From Mycolicibacterium sp. P1-5 (GTDB lineage Bacteria; Actinomycetota; Actinomycetes; Mycobacteriales; Mycobacteriaceae): 64,000 nucleotides of DNA. The stretch spans positions 124,001-188,000 of the forward strand of contig NZ_NPKT01000002.1 of assembly GCF_008329565.1 (NCBI RefSeq). Reading direction: 5' to 3'. Position 1 is the stretch's first letter, and each line of letters begins with the position of its first letter. The notes under the pieces were generated by a model that was given only the letters and a program-made list of their open reading frames with translations, ran no database searches and was not told the DNA's origin. The position numbers and the translations under genes are program-made. Shown here in pieces: positions 9,188-18,727 of the stretch.

Positions 9188-9943
9188 TTAGCCCGCCAGG
9201 CCGGCATGCATCTCCCACACGAGGATCTCCGAGGGCTGGGTGGCAGTCACCTTCTGTCCGCCGGCAGCAGTGAACCGCACCGCATCGCCCTCGGACAGTT
9301 CGCCCGCGCCTTCGAGCGTCACTCCGCCGCGCGGAACGAACAGGTGCAGATAGGGCGCCTCGGGCAGCTCGACGCTCTCTCCGGTCCGCAGCCGGGCGCC
9401 GTGCAATGCTGCATACCTGTTGCGGATCGCGATCGCCGTCTTGTCTTTGTGCTGAGGCATGCCCGAGGCGATCGTCACCAGACCGCCCCGCAGCAACTCG
9501 TCGTCGATCTCCAGCTGCTGGTAGCCCGGGTCGATCCCGGATTCGTCAGGGACCACCCACATCTGAACGAAATGCACTGGCTCACTGTGTGTTTCGGTGC
9601 CCGTCAGTGTCCACGAGTCGTTCTTTTCCGAGTGTAGGATGCCGCGGCCCGCCGACATCCGTTGAGCCAGCCCGGGGTAGATCACGCCGGAGTTGCCGGT
9701 GGAGTCCTGGTGGACCAGAGATCCCTGCAGCACCCAGGTGACGATCTCCATGTCGCGATGCGGGTGGGTGTCGAAACCCGTGCCGGGGTTGACGATGTCG
9801 TCGTTGTTCACCAGCAGCAGCCCGTGGTGGGTGTTGTCCGGTTCGTAGTGGTGGCCGAAAGAGAACGAGTGCTTGGAATCAAGCCAATCGATCTTCGTCG
9901 CGGCGCGGTCGGCGGCACGTCTGATGTCGACGGTTGCGGCCAT
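9188..9943 (-). CDS. Pirin family protein (Rv0181c-like)
   Basis: A 251-residue bicupin. The N-terminal cupin holds the metal ligands of pirins (GFDTHPHRDMEIVTWVL about residues 56-72, and HSEKND near 104), followed by the second cupin with the 'LFVPRGGVTLEG' strand. Pirins bind Fe and act as quercetinases or redox-sensing co-regulators; which applies here is unknown. It is divergent from a MarR-family gene and the intergenic region holds a clean palindrome, so the pair probably forms a regulatory unit. Rv0181c next to sigG in M. tuberculosis is the counterpart. Confidence 0.9.
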   Translation of the reverse strand: MAATVDIRRAADRAATKIDWLDSKHSFSFGHHYEPDNTHHGLLLVNNDDIVNPGTGFDTHPHRDMEIVTWVLQGSLVHQDSTGNSGVIYPGLAQRMSAGRGILHSEKNDSWTLTGTETHSEPVHFVQMWVVPDESGIDPGYQQLEIDDELLRGGLVTIASGMPQHKDKTAIAIRNRYAALHGARLRTGESVELPEAPYLHLFVPRGGVTLEGAGELSEGDAVRFTAAGGQKVTATQPSEILVWEMHAGLAG

Positions 9944-9997
9944 GTCATCACCCCTTGGGTCGCTGTCAGCCTAGGTGGCCGACTGTCTTGCGACAAC

Positions 9998-10017
9998 ATA
10001 GATGACACGTCATGTAT
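9998..10017. promoter_or_regulatory. Palindromic operator candidate between pirin and marR
   Basis: The sequence reads ATAgATGACacGTCATgTAT: arms of ATA and ATGAC repeat inverted as GTCAT and TAT around a two-base centre, 16 of 20 positions symmetric. It lies 16 bases before the marR start and 54 bases before the pirin start, ideal for autoregulation by the MarR dimer and control of the divergent pirin gene. Confidence 0.6.
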
Positions 10018-10033
10018 TCCGTATGGTGAACTC

Positions 10034-10486
10034 ATGGCTCAGCGCTGGTTGACCGACGACCAACAGCGGATCTGGCGCAACTATGTGGCGCTGAACGGTC
10101 GGCTGCAAGCCGCGATGAACCGTCAGCTGCAAGCGCGGTGCGCGCTGTCACTGGCCGATTACGAGGTGCTCGTGGTGCTTTCGGAACAGGGTCCCACTCG
10201 GGTGCTCCAGCTGGCCACCACGCTGGGGTGGGAGCAGAGCAGGCTTTCTCATCAGCTCACCCGGATGCGCGGTCGCGGCCTGCTCGAGCGGCATGGCACC
10301 GAGCACGACCGGCGCGCCGCCACCGTCGAGATCACCGCCGCCGGAAGCAACGCGCTGCGTACGGCGGCACCCGATCACGTCACGCTGGTGCGTTCGGTGT
10401 TGTTCGACGGGATGACGACGACGCAGCTGCGCGCTTTCGACATGGTGATCAGCACGGCGTTGGAACGGCTCGACGGCAGCGTCTAG
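10034..10486 (+). CDS. MarR family transcriptional regulator
   Basis: A 150-residue winged-helix repressor. The ATG at 10034 is chosen because protein-like sequence (MAQRWLTDDQQRIWRNY) and the family length begin there. The MarR core is visible as LSLADYEVLVVLSE, the recognition helix region LGWEQSRLSHQLTRM and the wing RHGTEHDRRAATVEIT (the D-R-R dyad of the family). MarR proteins usually repress their own promoter and a divergent gene and are released by phenolic or oxidative ligands. The palindrome immediately upstream and the divergent pirin support this. Confidence 0.92.
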   Translation: MAQRWLTDDQQRIWRNYVALNGRLQAAMNRQLQARCALSLADYEVLVVLSEQGPTRVLQLATTLGWEQSRLSHQLTRMRGRGLLERHGTEHDRRAATVEITAAGSNALRTAAPDHVTLVRSVLFDGMTTTQLRAFDMVISTALERLDGSV

Positions 10487-10544
10487 GCAGCAATCCGCCG
10501 CCACAGCGCTGGGCCGTGGCGGCGGATTATCTTGTGGGGCTGGA

Positions 10545-10949
10545 TCAGCCGGCCATGAACGCGTCGTAGGCCGACGCCAGATTCGGCGGGAGCACCGTGA
10601 CGCCGCACGCCCGTTGGGTGTCACCGATCGGTGCCAGGGTCCCACGCAGGTCGTAATACTCACCGCTGTTGGCGGTGAAGTAGCCACGCACATTGGCCTC
10701 GGCCTGCGGGCGCGGCTGGCCGTAGGCGGCCGTCAAGACCTGCTTGGCGCCGGGATGGCCGTCCAGGTACTGGCTGGCCGAACCGGTCACCGAGCTGACG
10801 GTGTTGGCGACTCCGGCGCTGCTGCAATCCGGTGCCGCCGCTGCCATCGGAGCGGCCATCGTGGCCACCGCCATGCCCCCCATGAGCAAACCGGTACCCA
10901 CGGCCGCGATCCTCTTACTCGACGCGATACCGCTGAACTTCATCATCAC
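10545..10949 (-). CDS. Hemophore-like haem-binding (MHB domain) secreted protein
   Basis: A 134-residue exported protein: signal peptide to about residue 39 (ending AAAAPD), then a small helical domain with one Cys near its start (PDCSSAG) and one near its end (RACGVTV). The body pattern 'SASQYLDGHPGAKQVL' plus 'VRGYFTANSGEYYDLRG' matches the mycobacterial haemophore family of Rv0203. Family members bind haem outside the cell and pass it to MmpL3/MmpL11. This is one of three such genes in the window; the other two are near mmpL11. Three consecutive Met codons leave the exact start uncertain. Confidence 0.8.
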   Translation of the reverse strand: MMMKFSGIASSKRIAAVGTGLLMGGMAVATMAAPMAAAAPDCSSAGVANTVSSVTGSASQYLDGHPGAKQVLTAAYGQPRPQAEANVRGYFTANSGEYYDLRGTLAPIGDTQRACGVTVLPPNLASAYDAFMAG

Positions 10950-11433
10950 TTCTCTCTCCGACTCACATTCGGTGATTGTTTCCCCGTCCTGGAACCCAAA
11001 GTACCCATGAGGTTTGCCGGCAAACCCGCCTGCTATGCGCGAAGGTGGACGAAAATCGAAGTGTTACAGCCTGATCCGGTGAGATGGCTCTCAATCCGCC
11101 CCTGGCGAATCGCTTGGCGTTAGGGCCGTTCTGAGAAGCCTTAATTACGGCGGCGGCCTCTTAATTGATCGTGATGTCCGGTGTTATGGAACTGTGACGC
11201 CGGCAAAGCGAGTCTGCTCCGCGACGAATCATGTAGGCAATTGACGGGTTTGGAAATTGCAGGCGGTCGTTCGGCATCGCCTGGTCGCCGCCTGGCGCAC
11301 TGTGAGATGGATTGCAGAAACACGGTCAGCCCGACGAAGGCGCATACCGATCGCCGGGATCGGGTAGAGGGCACAACGAGGTGCAAACCCCGCGCCAGCA
11401 CGAATCCGTCAACGCACTATGGGGAGAAACACA
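10950..11433. other. Gene-free divergent intergenic region
   Basis: About 480 bases separate the hemophore-like gene from the ferritin-like gene. Short open frames exist but lack a ribosome binding site and mycobacterial codon bias. Overall GC drops slightly around 11140-11180, where CTTAATT occurs twice. Promoters for both flanking genes must lie here, but no consensus elements could be assigned with confidence. Confidence 0.5.
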
Positions 11434-12396
11434 ATGACAGAACCCGATACGACTACTTTGCTCGCGCAGCTGCGCGCGCTTCTCGACCTGACCAACACCG
11501 AGATCCAGATCGCCGAGACCCGGGTGGCTCAGGCTCGCACCGACGCGGTGCGCACCGAGCTCACCCAGAACGCTGCCAACGGCCGCGAGCGCGCCGAGGC
11601 CATCGAGAGTGCGATCCGCGACCTCGGCGGCTTCCCCGACGTCATCGGCCCGTTCTTCGGCCGTGCCGCCGCGGCTGTCAAGGCTCTCACCGAGCAGGCG
11701 CAGCCGTTCGACGAGGCACTGCTGGGTGACCTGGCGCTCGAGGGCCAGCTGCTCGACCGCGCCCGTTACGTCAAGGCTCTGGCGGTCTCCGCTCGTCAGA
11801 GCGAGATCGAGAGCTTGGCCAACCGCCTGATCACAGCGCATTCGGCGACCGTCGACTGGCTGACCACCGTGTTGGCCGAGGACGCACTCGGCGGTCCGGC
11901 CGCCCTGCGGCGCACGCCGCTGCAAATTCTGACCGGGCTGACCGTTCGGGTGGCCAATTGGCCGGTGATCTCCTCGGTCCGCGGTATCGACCGCGCGCTT
12001 GAGGCCCTGCGCAACACCCGGCCCGCCGTGGATCAGCTGGTCAACCGCAGTGCCCACGCGGGTGAGGTGGCCGTCAAGGCGGCTGCCGGGGCCCGGGACG
12101 CTGCGCTGGAGACCGCCGAGAAGGTGGCTCGTCGCGAGGGCGCCGATGGCGCCGCTGACGCAATCCACTCGCTGCGTAGCTCCACCGGCATCCTGACGCC
12201 GGAGGAACTGCCGATCGCCGGCTATGACGAGCTCAACCTCAACGAGGCCGTCGCCGCGGTGAAGGAACTCGACGATCCGGCCGACATCAGGGCGATCATC
12301 GCCTACGAAGAGGCCAACAAGAATCGCCAGCGGCTGGTGTCAGCTGCCCAGACCCGGGTGGCCGCCATCGCACAGGAGATCGTGGGTATCGACTGA
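11434..12396 (+). CDS. Ferritin-like domain protein with C-terminal 'GYDEL' domain
   Basis: A 320-residue, very Ala/Glu-rich helical protein. The ATG at 11434 follows a GGGGAGA site at 11421-11427. Residues 1-150 look like a ferritin-like four-helix region (DLTNTEIQIAETRVAQ, then FFGRAAAAVKALTEQ). A linker follows at about 190-240. The last 60 residues form a small module with the pattern LPIAGYDELNLNEAV, then IIAYEEANKNRQRLV, seen as a C-terminal domain in many actinobacterial proteins. Its function is unknown to me. No signal peptide or membrane helix is evident. Confidence 0.65.
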   Translation: MTEPDTTTLLAQLRALLDLTNTEIQIAETRVAQARTDAVRTELTQNAANGRERAEAIESAIRDLGGFPDVIGPFFGRAAAAVKALTEQAQPFDEALLGDLALEGQLLDRARYVKALAVSARQSEIESLANRLITAHSATVDWLTTVLAEDALGGPAALRRTPLQILTGLTVRVANWPVISSVRGIDRALEALRNTRPAVDQLVNRSAHAGEVAVKAAAGARDAALETAEKVARREGADGAADAIHSLRSSTGILTPEELPIAGYDELNLNEAVAAVKELDDPADIRAIIAYEEANKNRQRLVSAAQTRVAAIAQEIVGID

Positions 12397-12433
12397 TGTG
12401 ACGGTGCCGCGCGCCGTACCCGATGATGGTGAG

Positions 12434-13387
12434 GTGTCCGAATATCGGAACCACAAAGTAGCCATCATCGGGGCCGGGAGCGTCGGCACCGCCATCGCCT
12501 ACGCCTGCCTGATCAGAGGATCGGCAGGCGTTTTGGCGCTCTACGACACGAATCTGAAGAAGGTGCGGGCCGAAGTACTCGACCTCAACCACGGCAGTCA
12601 GTTCGTGCCGCACTGCACAGTGATCGGCTCCGACCAGATCGATGTCACCGCCGGGTCGGCGGTCGTGGTGGTCACCGCCGGCGCCAAGCAACATCCCGGG
12701 CAGAGCCGGCTGGAGTTGGCTGCCACGAATGTCGCGATGGCACAGGAACTCACCCCTCAACTTCTGGAGTTGTCCCCGCACGCGGTGATCGTGTTCGTCA
12801 CCAACCCGGTGGACGTGGTCACCTACGCCGCCGCTCAGTCAGTCGACGCGCCATCCGGACGCATCTTCGGATCGGGAACGCTCTTGGACAGCAGCCGGTT
12901 TCGGTACCTGATCGCCCAGCGCGCGGAGCTTGCCGTCGGAAATGTGCACGGTTTCATCGTGGGTGAGCACGGCGACTCCGAGATATCGCTGTGGTCGAGT
13001 GTCTCGATCGGCGGTGTGCCGGCCGGGCACTTCCGCCGCGACGGGATGACCGTCTTCGACGAGGCCACCCAGGCCGCTATCTCCGCCGCCGTGGTCAACG
13101 CCGCCTACGAAATCATCGCGGGCAAGGGGGCGACCAATCTGGCGATCGGCCTGTCCACCGCGCGGATCATCGAAGCTGTGCTGGGTGACCAGCACCGGGT
13201 GCTGCCGATCTCGACGGTCCAGCATGGCCCGTACGAAATCGCCGATGTGGCACTCTCTTTGCCGACCGTCGTATCGGCCGCCGGCGCCGGCGAGGTGCTG
13301 CAGGTTCCGCTGGCGGTGCCCGAACTCCTCGGCTTGCAGGCGTCGGCGACCACACTGCGACATGCACAGCATTCACTCGGGCTCTAG
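12434..13387 (+). CDS. ldh: L-lactate dehydrogenase
   Basis: A 317-residue NAD-dependent L-lactate/malate dehydrogenase family enzyme, reducing pyruvate to lactate. The dinucleotide-binding motif is VAIIGAGSVGTAIAYA near the N-terminus with the Asp (LYDTN) at the end of the second strand. VVVTAGAKQHPGQSR is the mobile loop with the substrate Arg, GTLLDSSRFR carries the subunit/active-site Asp-Arg, and the catalytic His is H179 in GEHGDSEIS. Gln (KQHPG) rather than Arg in the specificity position favours lactate over malate. The GTG at 12434 gives a normal family length; a GTG at 12398 is possible. Confidence 0.9.
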   Translation: MSEYRNHKVAIIGAGSVGTAIAYACLIRGSAGVLALYDTNLKKVRAEVLDLNHGSQFVPHCTVIGSDQIDVTAGSAVVVVTAGAKQHPGQSRLELAATNVAMAQELTPQLLELSPHAVIVFVTNPVDVVTYAAAQSVDAPSGRIFGSGTLLDSSRFRYLIAQRAELAVGNVHGFIVGEHGDSEISLWSSVSIGGVPAGHFRRDGMTVFDEATQAAISAAVVNAAYEIIAGKGATNLAIGLSTARIIEAVLGDQHRVLPISTVQHGPYEIADVALSLPTVVSAAGAGEVLQVPLAVPELLGLQASATTLRHAQHSLGL

Positions 13388-13403
13388 CGGCTACGGTGAA
13401 GTC

Positions 13404-13820
13404 ATGACAGCCAACTTCAACGAGATGAACCAGAACGTCATCGACGAGTTTCGGGCCAACGGAGGTAAGGCCGGCGGCATGTTCGAAGGCAAGCCGCTGG
13501 TATTGGTCCACCACTTCGGCGCAAAGTCGGGAACCGAACGCATCACGCCTCTGGTGCCGTACCTGGAGGACGGCCGGATTTTCATCTTCGCCAGCAAGGC
13601 CGGTGCAGACACCAACCCGGATTGGTTCCACAACCTCGTCGCCCACCCCGAGACGACCGTCGAGCTGGGAACCGAGACGATCCCCGTCACCGCCCGGGTG
13701 CTCGACGGAACCGAACGCGATGACATCTACGCCAAGCAGGTTACCGCGCAACCCCAGTTCGGGGATTACCAGAAAAGCACGTCGCGGATCATCCCGGTTG
13801 TCGAGCTGAAGCGGTCCTGA
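13404..13820 (+). CDS. Deazaflavin (F420)-dependent nitroreductase family protein
   Basis: A 138-residue Ddn-like protein (FDOR-A type), 16 bases after ldh. The ATG at 13404 starts the conserved N-terminal region. The family pattern is visible: HHFGAKSGTERITPL (phosphate binding for F420), DGRIFIFASKAGADTNPDW and VEL after NLVAHPETT. Such proteins use reduced F420 to reduce quinones or nitroimidazoles at the membrane. The physiological acceptor here is not known; a quinone is the usual proposal. Confidence 0.88.
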   Translation: MTANFNEMNQNVIDEFRANGGKAGGMFEGKPLVLVHHFGAKSGTERITPLVPYLEDGRIFIFASKAGADTNPDWFHNLVAHPETTVELGTETIPVTARVLDGTERDDIYAKQVTAQPQFGDYQKSTSRIIPVVELKRS

Positions 13821-13839
13821 AGACGCGCGAGACGGCGGG

Positions 13840-14847
13840 TCAAAGCACCTCGGGCAGTCCGAATTTCGCGAACACGCTGGTGTCCAGGAATGCCACCACG
13901 TGCGAGATTCCGTCGGCGCGCATATCCAGGACGTGTAGCTGGAAAGGCACATGCCGGCCGCCGGTTTCGGGTAGGCGCATGTACATCGCCGCGGCCGGCT
14001 GACCGTTGGCGGTCAGCGGCAGTAGCCGCATATCTCCGGCGTGGTTGGCCGGGCAGTTCTGGTGGATGAGTGCCCCGATGTTGGGGCCGCCTTGATACCA
14101 CCCGTCGAACGGCGGCATCTCCCAAATCGCCTCGGCGGTGAACATTTCCACCAGCCGGTCGATGTCGTAGTCCTCGAACGCCGCGATGTAGCGGGCCAGC
14201 TGTTCGCGGGCCTCGTCCGACTCCGGCGGCGTGAGTACATCGTCCTGGCTGGGGCCGACGGCCTCGAGTTGGGCGCGCGCCCGCTGCAGGAGGCTGTTGA
14301 CGGCGGGCACGGACGTGTCGATGGCCTCGGCCACCTCGGCGGCCCGCCATTGCAGCACATCCCGCAGCAGCAGTACGGCCCGCTGCCGGGGCGACAGATG
14401 TTGTAGTGCCGCAACGAAAGCCAACCGGACCGACTCACGCGTATCGACGATCACCGACGGATCAGCAGGATCTTCGTTCAGCGAATCGGGCAGCGGCTCG
14501 AGCCAGGGCACCTCGGCACGTTCGACGAGTTCGTCGTTCGGGTTCGAGCTCGGCGCGCCCAGTCCCGTGGGCAGTGGCCGGCGTTGCCTGCTCTCCAGGG
14601 CGGTCAGCGAGGTGTTGGTGGCGATGCGGTGCAGCCAGGTGCGCACCGAAGACTTGCCCTCGAAGCGGTCGTAGGACTTCCACGCCCGCAGGAAGGTCTC
14701 CTGAACCAGGTCTTCCGCGTCGTGCAGCGAGCCGGTCATCCGGTAGCAATGCGCCAGCAGTTCGCGCCGGTACGGCTCCGCCTGCGCCAGGAAATCGCCG
14801 CGGCTCGGGTCGAGGCCGTCATCCAAATTATGTGCGAGCACGCTCAC
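13840..14847 (-). CDS. sigG: ECF sigma factor SigG with SnoaL-like C-terminal domain
   Basis: A 335-residue sigma factor of the class that carries an extra C-terminal SnoaL_2/NTF2-like domain. Region 2 is seen as ELLAHCYRMTGSLHDAEDLV with RTWLHRIATN, region 4 as LSPRQRAVLLLRDVL and the helix-turn-helix AAEVAEAIDTSVPAVNS. The last 120 residues (from YIAAFEDYDIDRLVEMFT) form the NTF2-like domain that tunes activity in this class, which lacks a separate anti-sigma factor. The GTG at 14847 is preferred; a TTG at 14877 would add ten residues. It is divergent from the lipase gene with 62 bases between, as Rv0182c/Rv0183 in M. tuberculosis. Confidence 0.9.
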   Translation of the reverse strand: MSVLAHNLDDGLDPSRGDFLAQAEPYRRELLAHCYRMTGSLHDAEDLVQETFLRAWKSYDRFEGKSSVRTWLHRIATNTSLTALESRQRRPLPTGLGAPSSNPNDELVERAEVPWLEPLPDSLNEDPADPSVIVDTRESVRLAFVAALQHLSPRQRAVLLLRDVLQWRAAEVAEAIDTSVPAVNSLLQRARAQLEAVGPSQDDVLTPPESDEAREQLARYIAAFEDYDIDRLVEMFTAEAIWEMPPFDGWYQGGPNIGALIHQNCPANHAGDMRLLPLTANGQPAAAMYMRLPETGGRHVPFQLHVLDMRADGISHVVAFLDTSVFAKFGLPEVL

Positions 14848-14900
14848 GCAGCCGAGCTTACGCACGAGCACCGACAAGTCGCCGAGCTGCGCACAGTTAG

Positions 14901-16780
<1,880 letters not shown>

Positions 16781-16828
16781 CTCCGTGCCGGCACACCGAT
16801 GTCGTGAGGCTCGGCTAGGTTGCCAGAC

Positions 16829-17578
16829 GTGACCGACGACAAGATGCTGGCGCGGATCGCGGCGCTCCTGCGCCAGGCCGAGGGCACCGACAACGCGCAC
16901 GAGGCCGAGGCATTCATGGCCGCCGCGCAGCGGCTGGCCACCGCGACGTCGATCGATCTGGCCGTCGCACGGGCGCATTCGGCCACCCGCACCGCGGCGC
17001 AGGCACCGACCCAGCGCACGATCACCATCGGCGAGCCGGGTGCCCGCGGCCTGCGCACCTATGTGCAGCTGTTCGCGGGCATCGCCATGGCCAACGACGT
17101 GCAATGCGACGTGGCCTCGAACTCGGCGTTCGTCTACGCCTACGGGTTCGCCGAGGACATCGACGCCAGCCACGCCCTGTACGCGAGCCTGGTGGTGCAG
17201 ATGGTGCGGGCGTGTGACGCCTACCTGGCCACCGGCGCGCACAAGCCGACGCCGACGATCACCGCGCGGCTGAACTTTCAGCTGGCCTTCGGCGCCCGCG
17301 TCGCCCAGCGTCTGGCGCTTGCACGTGAGGAAGCCCGGGAGGAGGCCACCCGGGATCGCAAAACCGCGCCAGGAACCGCACTCGCGCTCCGCAACAAGGA
17401 ACTCGAGCTCAAGGAGCACTACCGGCAGACGTCGAAGGCCCGCGGCACCTGGCAGGCCAGCCGCGCCTCCGCAGGCTATTCGTCGTCCGCCAGACGCGCC
17501 GGTGACCGGGCCGGCAAGCAGGCCAGGCTGGGCTCGAGCCCTGAGCTGCCGGGGGCGCGGACCCGGCTGCGCCGGTGA
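16829..17578 (+). CDS. DUF2786 family protein (Rv0184-like)
   Basis: A 249-residue protein, the same length as Rv0184. GTG at 16829 is chosen over a TTG nine bases earlier for this reason. The N-terminus KMLARIAALLRQAEGTDNAH with EAEAFMAAAQRLA is the DUF2786 signature. The C-terminal third is charged and Arg-rich, suggesting nucleic acid binding, but no function is known. The stop overlaps the next gene by four bases; the pair Rv0184-Rv0185 is conserved in the same order, so the two products probably act together. Confidence 0.8.
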   Translation: MTDDKMLARIAALLRQAEGTDNAHEAEAFMAAAQRLATATSIDLAVARAHSATRTAAQAPTQRTITIGEPGARGLRTYVQLFAGIAMANDVQCDVASNSAFVYAYGFAEDIDASHALYASLVVQMVRACDAYLATGAHKPTPTITARLNFQLAFGARVAQRLALAREEAREEATRDRKTAPGTALALRNKELELKEHYRQTSKARGTWQASRASAGYSSSARRAGDRAGKQARLGSSPELPGARTRLRR

Positions 17579-18072
17579 CGGCGCGCGACAGCCAACGCTC
17601 CCGCGTCTACGCGGCCGAGGAGTTCGTCAGAACCCTCTTCGACCGTGCCGCCCAGCACAGTTCGCGCACCATCGAATTCTTCGGCACCCAGCTCACTCTG
17701 CCTCCCGAGGGACGGTTCGCGTCGTTGCCGTCGGTGCAGCGCTACGTCGATGAGGTGCTCGCGTTACCGACGGTGAGCGCGCGATGGCCGGCGCCGGGCC
17801 CGCTCCGTGTGCGGGCTCGCCGGGCCGAGACCGCCGCCCATTACGAAAACACCGGAGGCGCAGGTGTTATCGCGGTGCCCGACCGGTCGTCCGCGGACTG
17901 GGCCATGCGGGAGCTGGTCCTCCTCCACGAGATCGCCCACCACCTGACGCCCGGGGGCGCCGCCCATGGTCGGGAATTCGTCGCGACATTCTGCGAGCTG
18001 GCTGCTGTGGTGATGGGTCCGGAGGTCGGCCACGTGCTGCGCGTCGTCTACGCCAAGGAGGGCGTGCGATAA
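17575..18072 (+). CDS. Putative zinc metalloprotein, TIGR04338-type (Rv0185-like)
   Basis: A 165-residue protein translationally coupled to the DUF2786 gene (GTGA overlap). The motif LLHEIAHHLTPGGAAHGREF is an HExxH zinc site with a third His ten residues on from the second, as in minimal gluzincin/SprT-like peptidases. The N-terminus SQRSRVYAAEEFVR and the KNTGG-like 'YENTGGAGVIAVPD' strand are typical of the family. Activity has not been shown to my knowledge; a peptidase or other hydrolase is inferred from the motif. Confidence 0.75.
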   Translation: MTARDSQRSRVYAAEEFVRTLFDRAAQHSSRTIEFFGTQLTLPPEGRFASLPSVQRYVDEVLALPTVSARWPAPGPLRVRARRAETAAHYENTGGAGVIAVPDRSSADWAMRELVLLHEIAHHLTPGGAAHGREFVATFCELAAVVMGPEVGHVLRVVYAKEGVR

Positions 18073-18112
18073 AGGGTTCGAAGATCGCGCCGCAGTGCCG
18101 GATACTCAAGCC

Positions 18113-18727
18113 ATGCACCGTGAAGTGACGACTGTCGCCGAGCTCCGCAGAGTCGTCGGCGAACCCGACCACTACGTCGCCAACAAGGTCAAGGACCGGC
18201 TTTCCGCCGTGCAGCGCGACTGGCTGGCGCATTCCCCGCTGGGGTTCGTCGCCACCACCGATGCACAAGGCCGCGTTGATGTTTCGCCGAAGGGCGATCC
18301 GGCGGGGTTCGTCCATGTGATCGATGACCGGACGATCGCGATCCCCGACCGGCCGGGCAACAAGCGCGTCGACGGATACCTCAATGTGTTGCAGCGTCCT
18401 CAGGTCGGGAGCTTGTTCGTGATCCCAGGGCGTGGCGACACGCTGCGGATCAACGGGCCGGCCCGCATCCTGGCCGACGCCGACTACTTCGACGCCATGG
18501 CGGTGAAGGGAAGACGGCCGCTGCTGGCACTCGAAGTAGCCGTCGAGGAGGTGTTCTTCCACTGCTCCAAGGCGTTCCTGCGCTCGGATGCCTGGAAACC
18601 GGAGACGTGGAATCCGACCGCTCTGCCCAGCGTGGCTCAGATTGCCAAAGCGTTGCGGTACGACTGGGCCGACGCCGAACTCGAGGAACGCTACTGCGAG
18701 GAGAACATCCGCAGGGCGTTGTACTAA
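18113..18727 (+). CDS. FMN-dependent PPOX-type flavoprotein
   Basis: A 204-residue pyridoxamine-5'-phosphate oxidase-like split-barrel protein. ATG at 18113 is chosen; the GTG at 18095 gives no conserved sequence. LGFVATTDAQGRVDVSPKGD is the FMN-binding strand pair, followed by IAIPDRPGNKRVDGYLNVL and LFVIPGRGDTLRINGPARI, the pattern of the MSMEG_1061-type subgroup. It probably reduces or protects against a small organic substrate. Its TAA stop overlaps the stop of the opposing molybdopterin enzyme gene by four bases. Confidence 0.85.
   Translation: MHREVTTVAELRRVVGEPDHYVANKVKDRLSAVQRDWLAHSPLGFVATTDAQGRVDVSPKGDPAGFVHVIDDRTIAIPDRPGNKRVDGYLNVLQRPQVGSLFVIPGRGDTLRINGPARILADADYFDAMAVKGRRPLLALEVAVEEVFFHCSKAFLRSDAWKPETWNPTALPSVAQIAKALRYDWADAELEERYCEENIRRALY

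Noticed and set aside
8932..9207. 91-codon - strand open frame between glsB and pirin.
   Set aside because: Extreme Arg/Gly content, overlaps the pirin end, no ribosome binding site or recognised motif; treated as chance.
11141..11401. 86-codon - strand open frame in the intergenic region before the ferritin-like gene.
   Set aside because: Poor codon bias and no ribosome binding site; reads as random sequence.
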